Under the pieces are notes generated by a model. That model was not told the DNA's origin. It saw only the letters and a program-made list of their open reading frames with translations, and did no database searches. A DNA stretch of 64,000 bases from Cognatazoarcus halotolerans (GTDB lineage Bacteria > Pseudomonadota > Gammaproteobacteria > Burkholderiales > Rhodocyclaceae). Position 1 is the first letter of the stretch. Every line of letters starts with the position of its first letter. Made by a program: the position numbers and the translations under genes. Below, one piece after another: positions 45,983 to 55,012 of this stretch. The stretch is taken from contig NZ_WUAF01000003.1 in the NCBI RefSeq assembly GCF_009800965.1, forward strand, positions 62,001-126,000, written 5' to 3'.

Positions 45983-47983
45983 TCAGTGTCGCGGGGCGCT
46001 CTTTTCCACCCGCCCGCGCAGGGCCGCGAGCTTGACGTACAGCGTGCTGCGCGAGATGCCCAGCGTTCTCGCCGCCCGCGAGATGTTGCCCTGGGCATTC
46101 GAGATCGCGGCGAGGATGGCCTGCTGCTCGAGGTCTTCGAGGCGCGTGCCGCTCATTGCGGCAGGCGCCGCCGCAATCTCCGCCTGTGCGCTTGAACGCA
46201 ACTCGTCGGGCAGCAGCGCATGGTCGATCATGCCGCTGTCGCTGAGCGCAAATACGCCTTCGAAGACGTTCTGCAGTTCACGGACGTTGCCCGGCCAGTG
46301 GTAATGCAGAAATGCCTGCCTCACCTCCGCCGTGAGCGCCTTTGTCGGGCAGCCGTACTTGCAGGCCAGCCGCTCGTTGAGATGGTCCACGATGCGCGTG
46401 ATGTCGTCCGGTCGCTCGCGCAGTGCCGGCAGGCGGACGGTGGTCACGCAGAGCCGGTGGAACAGGTCTTCGCGGAAGCGTCCTGCGCTCACTTCACCGC
46501 GCAGGTCGCGGTTGGTGGCGGCGATGATGCGGACCGTCACATGGCGCTCGCGCGTATCGCCCATGCGTACCACGATCCCGTCCTGCAGGACGCGCAGCAG
46601 GTGCGGCTGCATGTCGAGCGGCAGTTCGCCGATTTCGTCAAGGAACAGGGTCCCCTGGTCGGCCAGCTCGAACTTGCCCGGCAGGCCGTGGCGGCGCGCG
46701 CCGGTGAAGGCGCCTTCGACGTAGCCGAACAGCTCGCTGGCAAGCAGTTCGCGGGTCAGGGCACCGCAATTGACCGCAACGAACGGCGCCTCCGGTTTCT
46801 CGCCGGCCTTGTGGATGGCGCGCGCGAAGACCTCCTTGCCGACGCCGGTCTCGCCGAGCAGCATGACCGGTAGGTCGAGCTGGGCGAGGCGGCGTGCGCG
46901 GGATTTCGCGGCCAGCAGCGCTTCCGACGATCCGATGATTTCGGCAAAGGGGTCATCGTCCGGGGTGGCGGTCCGGCGGGGTGACGTCTCCAGGCGCGTG
47001 GCGAGCGGCGGATTGCTGCTCGCGTGATGCAGCGGGACCACGACGATGCTGCCGTAGGCACCGCTCGTCGAGCCCACGACATGGACCCATTCGCCGCGCA
47101 GCCAGCGCGGCATCCGGATCGCGCGTTCGCCCGCGGGTAACTCCAGATCCAGCGCTTCGAGCTGCCCCGTGGCGGTCAGCGGGACCTGCACGCCATGCTG
47201 CTCGCGCGCCTCCTGGAGCCGCCCATTGCTTTTGAGCAAACGACCACGCGGATCGAAGAGCATCACGCAGTCGTTGCTGTAGCGCACGAAGCAGTCCATC
47301 GATTGCTCGAGCAGACGGGCGCGAAGGTCGCGTTCGCGACTCGCGAACATTGCCTTGATCTGCTTGGCTGCGGCGATGACCAGACCGAGGCTGTGACCGT
47401 GGAAGGTGTCCTTCACGCCCGAGACGTCGATCACGCCGAGCAGTGTGCTGCCGGTGGGGTCGAGAATTGGCGCCGCGGCACAGGTCCAGCGCTTGACGTC
47501 CAGGCAGTAGTGTTCGCTGGCGTAGATCTGCACTGGCCCGAATGCGGCGATTGCGGTGCCGATCGCATTGGTGCCCATCACGTTCTCGTCCCAGCGTCCG
47601 CCCCGCGCCAGATTCACGCGCTCGCCGGCATGGCGTGTCCGCGAATCGCCGTGGAGGTCGATGATCGTGCCGCCGGGGTCGGTGAGCATGATGATGCTGC
47701 CCGATTCCCGCAGGACCTCCTGCAGGCTGATCAAGACCGGACGCGCAGCCTCCTGCAGCTGTCGATGCTTTTCCTGCAGCAGCTTGACACCGTCGTCGTC
47801 CGCGGCCGGCGCACTGCTGCGGGTGGGGTCGACTGCCTCGGTGCGGCAGCGCCGCCACGACTCCAGGACGACCTCGCGCACCGGTGCCCCGACGAGCGGA
47901 TCGTTGTGTACGAACCGCTCCCAGGATTCGGCAACCGCCTTTTCGTTACCGGTCTGGGGGATCAGCGGGTGGGAGTGATGCAT
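45983..47983 (-). CDS. acxR: Sigma-54-dependent activator of acetone carboxylase genes (AcxR/AcoR type)
   Basis: A 666-residue enhancer-binding protein of the AcoR group: N-terminal sensor with a GAF-like domain (about 75-220, [18 protein letters not shown]), a PAS-like segment (about 240-310), the AAA+ domain (about 345-575; Walker A GETGVGKE, sigma-54 loop GAFTGA, Walker [11 protein letters not shown]) and a Fis-type HTH at the end ([20 protein letters not shown]). It is divergent from acxABC, whose control region contains a sigma-54 promoter. By position it is the activator responding to acetone or a related ketone/alcohol. Confidence 0.9.
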   Translation of the reverse strand: MHHSHPLIPQTGNEKAVAESWERFVHNDPLVGAPVREVVLESWRRCRTEAVDPTRSSAPAADDDGVKLLQEKHRQLQEAARPVLISLQEVLRESGSIIMLTDPGGTIIDLHGDSRTRHAGERVNLARGGRWDENVMGTNAIGTAIAAFGPVQIYASEHYCLDVKRWTCAAAPILDPTGSTLLGVIDVSGVKDTFHGHSLGLVIAAAKQIKAMFASRERDLRARLLEQSMDCFVRYSNDCVMLFDPRGRLLKSNGRLQEAREQHGVQVPLTATGQLEALDLELPAGERAIRMPRWLRGEWVHVVGSTSGAYGSIVVVPLHHASSNPPLATRLETSPRRTATPDDDPFAEIIGSSEALLAAKSRARRLAQLDLPVMLLGETGVGKEVFARAIHKAGEKPEAPFVAVNCGALTRELLASELFGYVEGAFTGARRHGLPGKFELADQGTLFLDEIGELPLDMQPHLLRVLQDGIVVRMGDTRERHVTVRIIAATNRDLRGEVSAGRFREDLFHRLCVTTVRLPALRERPDDITRIVDHLNERLACKYGCPTKALTAEVRQAFLHYHWPGNVRELQNVFEGVFALSDSGMIDHALLPDELRSSAQAEIAAAPAAMSGTRLEDLEQQAILAAISNAQGNISRAARTLGISRSTLYVKLAALRGRVEKSAPRH

Positions 47984-48115
47984 GTTGCGCCTGGTATGGC
48001 CCTGTAGCGGGAATGGGGATTCCGAATCGGGGAAAACTAATGCCTTTGTGCCGTGACGTCAACAAAAGGCTTTTAAGATCAATGGCTTGTGCGATGCAGC
48101 ATGAGGCTTTGGAAG

Positions 48116-48149
48116 TGTCCGGATTCCGGACACCCGGACACATTTGTCC
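48116..48149 (+). promoter_or_regulatory. Paired dyads, candidate AcxR enhancer sites
   Basis: TGTCCGGATTCCGGACA (48116-48132) is palindromic apart from its centre. GGACA-CATT-TGTCC (48136-48149) follows three bases later, reusing the same TGTCC/GGACA half-sites. They lie about 115-150 bases upstream of the -24 element of acxA, the usual range for enhancers. Binding by AcxR is inferred. Confidence 0.6.
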
Positions 48150-48208
48150 AGACTCCAGACAGTTCGACAGCTTGTCGGAGATTGCGATTCCAACCCGATA
48201 AAAAATTT

Positions 48209-48221
48209 TAAGACGTTGATT
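48209..48221 (-). promoter_or_regulatory. IHF-type site in the acx control region
   Basis: On the minus strand AATCAA-CGTC-TTA fits the IHF consensus WATCAA-N4-TTR exactly, beside an A/T run at 48201-48210. It lies between the dyads and the sigma-54 promoter, where IHF bends DNA to bring the activator to polymerase. Confidence 0.5.
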
Positions 48222-48262
48222 CAATTTGCGATTGTCGCTCGATTTTGCATCGCCGGCCCGAA

Positions 48263-48278
48263 CTGGAACGCCGCTTGC
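48263..48278 (+). promoter_or_regulatory. Sigma-54 promoter of acxABC
   Basis: CTGGAACG-CCGC-TTGC fits the consensus TGGCACG-N4-TTGC with one mismatch in the -24 box and an intact -12 box. The start point would be near 48290, giving a leader of about 95 bases before acxA. Confidence 0.75.
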
Positions 48279-48385
48279 GGTATTGGCCACCGGGGATAAC
48301 CCGGTCGCTTGAGACGGCCTGCCGGCCCGCAGTCGCGGGGGGCGGACAGGACTCAAGGTCCAACACACCAATGACAGGAGGCGAC

Positions 48386-50533
48386 ATGCAAGTCCAGGAC
48401 TCAACCGTACAGGTGATGGGCATCGATGCCGGTGGCACGATGACTGACACCTTCTTTGTTCGCGCCGACGGGCGCTTCGTGGTGGGCAAGGCACAGAGCA
48501 ATCCGGGGGATGAATCCCTGGCGATCTTCAATTCATCCGAAGATGCGCTGGCCCACTGGAACCGCACGGTGGACGACGTCTACCCGGAGCTGGCGACCTG
48601 TGTCTATTCCGGCACCGCCATGCTCAACCGCATCCTCATGCGCAAGGGTCTCGATGTCGGTCTGATCTGCAATCGCGGCTTCGAACAGATCCATTCCATG
48701 GGTCGCGCCCTGCAGAGCTACCTCGGCTATGCGCTGGAAGACCGTATCCACCTCAACACCCACCGCTACGACGAGCCGCTGGTGCCGGTGTCGCGTACCC
48801 GCGGCGTCACCGAGCGCACCGACGTGCAGGGCAAGGTCGTGATTCCGCTGCGCGAGGAAGAAGTGCGCCAGGCGGTACGCGAACTGGTGGAGGTGGGTTC
48901 GCAGGCGATCGTGATCTGCCTGCTGCAGTCCCACAAGAACGAGGCCAGCGAGCAGCGCGCCCGTGATCTCGCGATCGATGAGCTGCAGAAGCTCAAGGTG
49001 GACATTCCGGTCTTTGCGTCGGTGGATTACTACCCGTCGCGCAAGGAAAGCCACCGCATGAACACCACCATTCTCGAAGCCTATGGTGCCGAGCCGTCGC
49101 GCCAGACGCTCAAGAAGGTGAGCGACCGCTTCAAGAAGCACGGTGCCAAGTTCGACCTGCGGGTGATGGCCACGCACGGTGGCACGATCAGCTGGAAGGC
49201 CAAGGAACTCGCCCGCACCATCGTCTCCGGCCCGATCGGCGGCGTGATCGGTTCCAAGTTGCTCGGTGAATACCTCGGCGACGAAAACATTGCCTGCTCC
49301 GACATCGGCGGCACCAGCTTCGACGTGGCGCTGATCACCAAGGGCAATTTCGCGATCAAATCCGATCCGGACATGGCCCGCCTGGTGCTTTCGCTGCCGC
49401 TGGTGGCGATGGATTCGGTGGGTGCCGGTGCCGGCAGCTTCGTGCGTCTCGATCCGTACAGCAAGTCGATCAAGCTCGGTCCGGACAGTGCCGGTTACCG
49501 CGTCGGCACCTGCTGGCCGGACAGCGGACTCGACACGGTTTCGGTGTCGGACTGCCACGTCGTGCTGGGCTACCTCAACCCCGAGAACTTCCTCGGCGGT
49601 GCGATCAAGCTCGACGTGCAGCGCGCCCGCGATCACATCAAGGCGCAGATCGCCGATCCGCTCGGCCTGTCGGTCGAAGACGCGGCAGCCGGCGTCATCG
49701 AGCTGCTCGACCTCACCCTGTCGGAATACCTGCGCGCCAACATCAGCGCCAAGGGCTACAACCCGGCCGAGTTCACCTGCTTCTCCTACGGCGGCGCCGG
49801 CCCGGTCCATACCTACGGCTACACCGAAGGCGTGGGTTTCAAGGATGTCGTGGTGCCTGCCTGGGCGGCCGGTTTCTCCGCCTTCGGCTGCGCCTGCGCC
49901 GATTTCGAGTACCGCTACGACAAATCGGTCGACCTCGGGGTCGCGCAGTTTGCCAGCGATGAAGAGAAGGCCGCGGCCTGCGTCAGCCTGCAGGAAGCCT
50001 GGAGCGAGCTGGCGGTGAAGGTCATCGAAGAGTTCGTGATCAACGGCTACAAGGCCGAAGACGTGATGCTGATCCCAGGCTACAAGATGCAGTACATGGG
50101 CCAGCTCAACGACCTCGAGATCGTCTCGCCCGTTTCTACCGCTGCGACCGCTGACGACTGGAACCGGATCATCGAGACCTTCGAGACCACCTACGGCCGC
50201 GTCTATGCCAATTCCGCGCGTTCGCCGGAGCTCGGCTTCTCGATTACCGGCGCGATCCTGCGCGGCATGGTGGTGACCCAGAAGCCGGTGCTGCCGGAGG
50301 ATCCGGATGCCGGTCCGACCCCGCCGAAGGAAGCCTACCTCGGTACCCGTCCGTTCTATCGCCACAAGAAGTGGGTGGAAGCAACGCTGTGGAAGATGGA
50401 ATCGCTCAAGGCCGGCAACCACATCGTCGGCCCCGCGATCATCGAATCCGACGCTACGACCTTCGTCGTGCCGGACGGCTTCGAGACGACCATCGACAAG
50501 CATCGCCTGTTCCATCTCAAAGAAGTCAAGTGA
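48386..50533 (+). CDS. acxA: Acetone carboxylase beta subunit
   Basis: A 715-residue subunit of ATP-dependent acetone carboxylase, which converts acetone plus bicarbonate to acetoacetate. It belongs to the HyuA/hydantoinase A family. The N-terminal phosphate-binding loop is GIDAGGTMTDTFFV, and further nucleotide motifs include SDIGGTSFDVALI and FSYGGAGPVHTYGY. In the family this subunit forms phosphorylated intermediates of acetone and bicarbonate. ATG at 48386 is preferred over ATG 48371 because an AGGAGG site lies five bases before it. It is first in the operon acxA-acxB-acxC. Confidence 0.95.
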   Translation: MQVQDSTVQVMGIDAGGTMTDTFFVRADGRFVVGKAQSNPGDESLAIFNSSEDALAHWNRTVDDVYPELATCVYSGTAMLNRILMRKGLDVGLICNRGFEQIHSMGRALQSYLGYALEDRIHLNTHRYDEPLVPVSRTRGVTERTDVQGKVVIPLREEEVRQAVRELVEVGSQAIVICLLQSHKNEASEQRARDLAIDELQKLKVDIPVFASVDYYPSRKESHRMNTTILEAYGAEPSRQTLKKVSDRFKKHGAKFDLRVMATHGGTISWKAKELARTIVSGPIGGVIGSKLLGEYLGDENIACSDIGGTSFDVALITKGNFAIKSDPDMARLVLSLPLVAMDSVGAGAGSFVRLDPYSKSIKLGPDSAGYRVGTCWPDSGLDTVSVSDCHVVLGYLNPENFLGGAIKLDVQRARDHIKAQIADPLGLSVEDAAAGVIELLDLTLSEYLRANISAKGYNPAEFTCFSYGGAGPVHTYGYTEGVGFKDVVVPAWAAGFSAFGCACADFEYRYDKSVDLGVAQFASDEEKAAACVSLQEAWSELAVKVIEEFVINGYKAEDVMLIPGYKMQYMGQLNDLEIVSPVSTAATADDWNRIIETFETTYGRVYANSARSPELGFSITGAILRGMVVTQKPVLPEDPDAGPTPPKEAYLGTRPFYRHKKWVEATLWKMESLKAGNHIVGPAIIESDATTFVVPDGFETTIDKHRLFHLKEVK

Positions 50534-50544
50534 GGAGACAAGAC

Positions 50545-52869
50545 ATGAACATGATGAGCCAGAAGGAAATCGGCATCGGCAACCTGCTCAGGAACGGCCT
50601 GACCCTCAAGCAGAACCGCGATGCAATCATTGCCCGTACCAAGGAGACCGGCTACTACGACGGTCTGGAAAAGCTCGAGCTGCGTGACAGCGATCCGATC
50701 GGTTACGAGAAACTGTTCTCCAAGCTGCGCGGTGGCCTGGTGCACGCACGGGAAACCGCCAAGAAGATCGCGGCCAGCCCGATCGTCGAGCAGGAAGGCG
50801 AGCTCTGCTTCACGCTGTACAACGCCGCCGGCGACTGCGTCCTGACTTCGACGGGGATCATCATCCACGTCGGCACCATGGGTGCGGCGATCAAGTACAT
50901 GATCGAGAACAACTGGGAGGCGAACCCGACCATCAACCCCGGTGACATGTTCACCACCAATGACTGCGCCATCGGCAACGTGCACCCCTGCGACATCGCC
51001 ACCATCGTGCCGATCTTCTGGGAAGGCAAGCTGATCGGCTGGGTCGGCGGCGTCACCCACGTGATCGACACCGGCGCGGTCACCCCGGGCTCGATGTCCA
51101 CCGGCCAGACCCAGCGCTTCGGCGACGGCTACATGGTGACCTGCCGCAAGACCGGCGTGAACGACGAGCCGCTGCGCGACTGGCTGCACGAGTCGCAGCG
51201 TTCGGTGCGTACGCCCAAGTACTGGATCCTCGACGAGAAGACCCGTATCGCCGGCTGCCACATGATCCGCGAGCTGGTCGAGGACGTGATCCGTGCCGAT
51301 GGCCTCGAAGCCTACGAGAAGTTCTCGCACGAAGTGATCGAGGAGGGCCGCCGTGGCCTGATGAGCCGCATCAAGGCGATGACTCTGCCGGGCAAGTACC
51401 GCAAGGTGTCCTTCGTCGATGTGCCCTACAAGCATGAGGACGTGCAGGTTTCCAACGCCTTCGCCAAGCTCGACTCGATCATGCACTCGCCCTGCGAGAT
51501 GACCATCAAGCCGGACGGCAAGTGGCGCCTCGACTTCGAAGGTGCGAGCCGCTGGGGCTGGCACACCTTCAATGCCCACCAGGTGGCCTTCACCTCGGGT
51601 ATCTGGGTGATGATGTGCCAGACTCTGGTGCCGACCCAGCGCATCAACGATGGCGCCTACTACGCCACCGAGTTCCATCTGCCCAAGGGCACCTGGTGCA
51701 ACCCGGACGACCGCCGCACCGGCCATGCCTATGCCTGGCACTTCCTGGTCTCGGGCTGGGCCGCACTGTGGCGCGGCCTCGGCCAGTCCTACTTCAGCCG
51801 CGGCTACCTCGAGGAGGTCAATGCCGGCAACGCCAATACTTCCAACTGGCTGCAGGGTGGCGGTATCAACCAGGATGGCGAGATTCACGCGGTGAACAGT
51901 TTCGAAGCTTCCAGCTGTGGCACCGGTGCCTGTGCGGTCAAGGACGGCCTCAACCATGCCGCTGCGATCTGGAACCCCGAAGGCGACATGGGCGATATCG
52001 AGATCTGGGAAATGGCCGAGCCGCTCCTCTATCTGGGTCGCAACGTCAAGGCCAACTCTGGTGGCTACGGCAAGTACCGCGGGGGTTGCGGTTTCGAGAC
52101 GCTGCGCATGGTGTGGAATGCCCAGGACTGGACGATGTTCTTCATGGGCAACGGCTTCATGAACAGCGACTGGGGCATGATGGGCGGCTATCCTTCGGCC
52201 ACCGGCTATCGCTTCGAGGCGCACAAGACCGGTCTCGAGCATCGCATCGCCATCGGTGACTCCCTGCCCCTGGGCGGTGACATCGACCCGTCGGAGCCGG
52301 ACTACGAGCGTCACCTCGATGCTACCGCCGTGGTCAAGCGCGACAAGCAGTGCGTCACCACCGAGGACTGCTATGACAACCACGACCTGTACCTGAACTA
52401 CCTGCGTGGCGGCCCGGGCTTCGGCGATCCGATCGATCGCGAGCCCAAGGCCATCGAGAAGGACCTCAACCAGAAATTCCTGCTGCCGGAGTATGCGCAG
52501 AAGGTCTACGGCGCGGTGTTCAGCCAGGATGCCAAGGGCGTGTTCACTGTCGATGAGGCCAAGACCAAGGCTCGCCGCGCCGAAATGCGCAAGGAGCGCC
52601 TGGCCCGTGCCCTTCCGACCCGCGAGTGGATGAAGGAAGAGCGCGAACGCATCATCAACAAGCACGCATCGGTGCAGGTCCAGCACATGTTCGCCACCAG
52701 CTTCGCGCTGTCGGAGAAATTCACCAAGGAGTTCAAGGCCTTCTGGAACCTGCCCGCTGACTGGCAGTTGCTGGAAGAAGACCTTGGCGTGCCGACCTAC
52801 GGTTCCAAGCACCGCATGGATCTCTCGCTGATGCCCGACGTCACGACCGTTGTCCAGGTCGAAGAGTGA
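50545..52869 (+). CDS. acxB: Acetone carboxylase alpha subunit
   Basis: A 774-residue HyuB-family subunit carrying the metal site where activated acetone and carbonate are joined. Candidate Mn ligands are His147 and Asp150 (GNVHPCDIA) and His172 (GVTHVIDTG), as expected for the family. Other landmarks are TTNDCAIG, ASRWGWHTFNAHQ and NYLRGGPGFGDPIDRE. ATG at 50545 has a GAGGAGA site and lies 11 bases after acxA. The length matches known acetone carboxylase alpha subunits and exceeds that of most HyuB hydantoinases, which favours acetone over hydantoin as substrate. Confidence 0.95.
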   Translation: MNMMSQKEIGIGNLLRNGLTLKQNRDAIIARTKETGYYDGLEKLELRDSDPIGYEKLFSKLRGGLVHARETAKKIAASPIVEQEGELCFTLYNAAGDCVLTSTGIIIHVGTMGAAIKYMIENNWEANPTINPGDMFTTNDCAIGNVHPCDIATIVPIFWEGKLIGWVGGVTHVIDTGAVTPGSMSTGQTQRFGDGYMVTCRKTGVNDEPLRDWLHESQRSVRTPKYWILDEKTRIAGCHMIRELVEDVIRADGLEAYEKFSHEVIEEGRRGLMSRIKAMTLPGKYRKVSFVDVPYKHEDVQVSNAFAKLDSIMHSPCEMTIKPDGKWRLDFEGASRWGWHTFNAHQVAFTSGIWVMMCQTLVPTQRINDGAYYATEFHLPKGTWCNPDDRRTGHAYAWHFLVSGWAALWRGLGQSYFSRGYLEEVNAGNANTSNWLQGGGINQDGEIHAVNSFEASSCGTGACAVKDGLNHAAAIWNPEGDMGDIEIWEMAEPLLYLGRNVKANSGGYGKYRGGCGFETLRMVWNAQDWTMFFMGNGFMNSDWGMMGGYPSATGYRFEAHKTGLEHRIAIGDSLPLGGDIDPSEPDYERHLDATAVVKRDKQCVTTEDCYDNHDLYLNYLRGGPGFGDPIDREPKAIEKDLNQKFLLPEYAQKVYGAVFSQDAKGVFTVDEAKTKARRAEMRKERLARALPTREWMKEERERIINKHASVQVQHMFATSFALSEKFTKEFKAFWNLPADWQLLEEDLGVPTYGSKHRMDLSLMPDVTTVVQVEE

Positions 52870-52907
52870 CCTCCATCCAAACGACTACCTGAATCAAGGA
52901 GCAAGAA

Positions 52908-53417
52908 ATGTCTTCTACATACACGAACGAGCAGGTCGCTCACCTGGTGGATGGCTCGCTGGACTGGGAAACGACTTTTCGCATGCTGTCGATGCCCAAG
53001 GACAACAGCCGTTTCCAGCAGTACATCGACGCCCTGCAGAAAAAGGTGAGCTTCAAGGACCGCATCGTTCTGCCGCTCGGACCGCACATGCACATCGTGC
53101 AATCGGCGAAGACCAAGCAGTGGGTCATCAAGTGCGATTGTGGCCACGAGTTCTGCGATTACCGCGAGAACTGGAAGCTGCACGCGGCAATTTATGTGCG
53201 CGACACCGAAGAGGCGATGACCGAGGTCTATCCGAAGTTGATGGCGCCCGATACCCAGTGGCAGGTCTACCGCGAGTACTACTGCCCGACCTGCGGTGCG
53301 ATGCACGACGTCGAGGCACCCACCCCGTGGTATCCGGTGATCCACGACTTCGAGCCCGACATCGAAGCCTTCTACAAGGAATGGGTGAATCTGCCGGTCC
53401 CCGAACGGGCTGACTGA
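52908..53417 (+). CDS. acxC: Acetone carboxylase gamma subunit
   Basis: A 169-residue small subunit, unique to acetone carboxylase (and related acetophenone carboxylase) complexes. It contains a probable zinc site: Cys76 and Cys78 (IKCDCGHEFC, with Cys83) and Cys126 and Cys129 (YYCPTCGAM). The AAGGAG ribosome site is strong. Its presence distinguishes the cluster from plain hydantoinase operons. A strong terminator follows. Confidence 0.95.
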   Translation: MSSTYTNEQVAHLVDGSLDWETTFRMLSMPKDNSRFQQYIDALQKKVSFKDRIVLPLGPHMHIVQSAKTKQWVIKCDCGHEFCDYRENWKLHAAIYVRDTEEAMTEVYPKLMAPDTQWQVYREYYCPTCGAMHDVEAPTPWYPVIHDFEPDIEAFYKEWVNLPVPERAD

Positions 53418-53431
53418 GCACTGACGTGAGC

Positions 53432-53462
53432 GGGGCGCGGAATTCTCCGCGCCCCTTTTTTT
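53432..53462 (+). terminator. Terminator after acxC
   Basis: GGGGCGCGG (53432-53440) and CCGCGCCCC (53447-53455) form a perfect 9-bp stem with a six-base loop, followed by TTTTTTT. This is a strong intrinsic terminator only 35 bases before the CoA-transferase start. Confidence 0.85.
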
Positions 53463-53496
53463 ATACCTCATCAAATCGATTCGGGGACTGCGAGAC

Positions 53497-54903
53497 ATGA
53501 ACAAGAAATATGCCAATAGCAAAGCCGCGCTCGACGGCCTGCTCTTCGACGGCATGACTGTCGCCGCCGGAGGCTTCGGCCTTTGCGGCATTCCGGAAAA
53601 CCTGATCGGCGCGTTGCTGGACGCCGGCACGCGCGAACTGACCATCGTCGGCAACAATGCGGGGGTCGACGACTTCGGCATGGGACCGCTGCTCAAGACG
53701 CGCCAGGTGAAGAAGGTGGTCGCCTCCTACGTTGGCGAAAACAAGGAGTTCGAGCGTCAGGTGCTGGCCGGCGAACTGGAGCTTGAGCTGGTACCGCAGG
53801 GTACGCTGGCAGAACGCCTGCGTGCCGGAGGCGCCGGCATTCCGGGGTTCTATACGCGAACCGCTTATGGGACCCTGCTGGCCAAGGACAAGGAGACGCG
53901 CGAATTCGAGGGCCTGAATTACGTTCTCGAGCCTGCCATCCGCGCTGACCTGTCGATCGTCAAGGCCTGGCGGGGGGATCGCGCCGGCAACCTGGTGTTT
54001 CGCAAGACTGCACGCAATTTCAATCCGATGATCGCCACCTGCGGACGCGTCACGGTTGCGGAAGTCGAAGAACTGGTGGACGTCGGCGAGCTGGATCCCG
54101 ACCAGATCCATGTGCCGGGCATCTACGTCGACCGCATCATCCAGGGGGCGGATTACCAGAAGCGCATCGAGTTCCGGACCACCGCTGGCGCCGCGGCGCC
54201 CGGCAAGCATGACCCCGTCCGCGAACGCATGGCGCGCAGGGCGGCGCAGGAGTTGCGCAACGGTTACTACGTGAATCTCGGCATCGGCATCCCGACCCTT
54301 GTCGCCAACCACATACCGGACACCATCCAGGTCATCCTGCAGTCGGAAAACGGCCTGCTCGGCATCGGCCCCTTTCCGCCGGACGATCAGGTCGATGCCG
54401 ACCTGATCAACGCCGGCAAGCAGACTATTACCAGCATTCCAGGCAGCAGCTTCTTCTCGAGCGCGGATTCGTTCGCGATGATCCGGGGTGGCCACGTGGA
54501 TCTGTCCATCCTTGGCGGGCTGGAGGTCTCGGAACGGGGCGACCTGGCCAACTGGATGGTGCCGGGCAAGATGGTCAAGGGGCCCGGTGGCGCCATGGAC
54601 CTGGTATCGGGCGTCGGGCGCGTCATCGTTCTGATGGAACACACTGCCAGGGACGGTTCGCCAAAGATCCTTCGCCACTGCAATCTTCCGCTCACCGGAA
54701 AGGGTGTGGTGGACATGATCATCACCGACCTCTGCGTTTTCGATGTCCAGGACGGGGGTGGTCTGTCTCTGATCGAACTGCACCCGGGGGTCACGCTCGA
54801 CGAAGTGAGGGCGAAGACGGGCTGCCCGTTTACGGTGCCTGGCACGATGGCCTGGCGGCTTTCGCCGGACTGGCTTGCCGACGAGGATCGGGAGACCTGT
54901 TAG
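53497..54903 (+). CDS. Fused acetoacetate CoA-transferase (alpha and beta subunits in one chain)
   Basis: A 468-residue protein joining the two CoA-transferase subunits (AtoD/ScoA-like, about 1-230, and AtoA/ScoB-like, about 240-468), as in mitochondrial succinyl-CoA:3-oxoacid transferase. The N-terminal half has [12 protein letters not shown] and [15 protein letters not shown]. The catalytic glutamate is Glu284 in [11 protein letters not shown], and the C-terminal half has [14 protein letters not shown]. It would activate acetoacetate made by AcxABC to acetoacetyl-CoA, probably with succinyl-CoA as donor. It lies just beyond the acxC terminator, so it depends on read-through or a nearby promoter that I cannot identify. 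Confidence 0.93.
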   Translation: MNKKYANSKAALDGLLFDGMTVAAGGFGLCGIPENLIGALLDAGTRELTIVGNNAGVDDFGMGPLLKTRQVKKVVASYVGENKEFERQVLAGELELELVPQGTLAERLRAGGAGIPGFYTRTAYGTLLAKDKETREFEGLNYVLEPAIRADLSIVKAWRGDRAGNLVFRKTARNFNPMIATCGRVTVAEVEELVDVGELDPDQIHVPGIYVDRIIQGADYQKRIEFRTTAGAAAPGKHDPVRERMARRAAQELRNGYYVNLGIGIPTLVANHIPDTIQVILQSENGLLGIGPFPPDDQVDADLINAGKQTITSIPGSSFFSSADSFAMIRGGHVDLSILGGLEVSERGDLANWMVPGKMVKGPGGAMDLVSGVGRVIVLMEHTARDGSPKILRHCNLPLTGKGVVDMIITDLCVFDVQDGGGLSLIELHPGVTLDEVRAKTGCPFTVPGTMAWRLSPDWLADEDRETC

Positions 54904-54961
54904 GGGTTTCGGCGGCGGGGGAGCGTGGAGGGAACCGGCCGCGATCACCGGCCCGAATGAA

Positions 54962-54989
54962 AAACGGGGCACCCGAAGGTGCCCCGTTT
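54962..54989. terminator. Bidirectional terminator between the CoA-transferase and amtB
   Basis: AAACGGGGCACC and GGTGCCCCGTTT form a perfect 12-bp stem closed by a CGAA tetraloop, with T-rich sequence on either strand. It separates two convergent genes. Confidence 0.85.
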
Positions 54990-55012
54990 GCTTTCCGACT
55001 TTCCCGGAGGGT

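Noticed and set aside
50356-52812. An 818-codon open frame antisense to acxB
   Set aside because: Its length is a by-product of codon use in a GC-rich gene. It has no family resemblance and mirrors acxB exactly. A similar antisense frame covers acxA.
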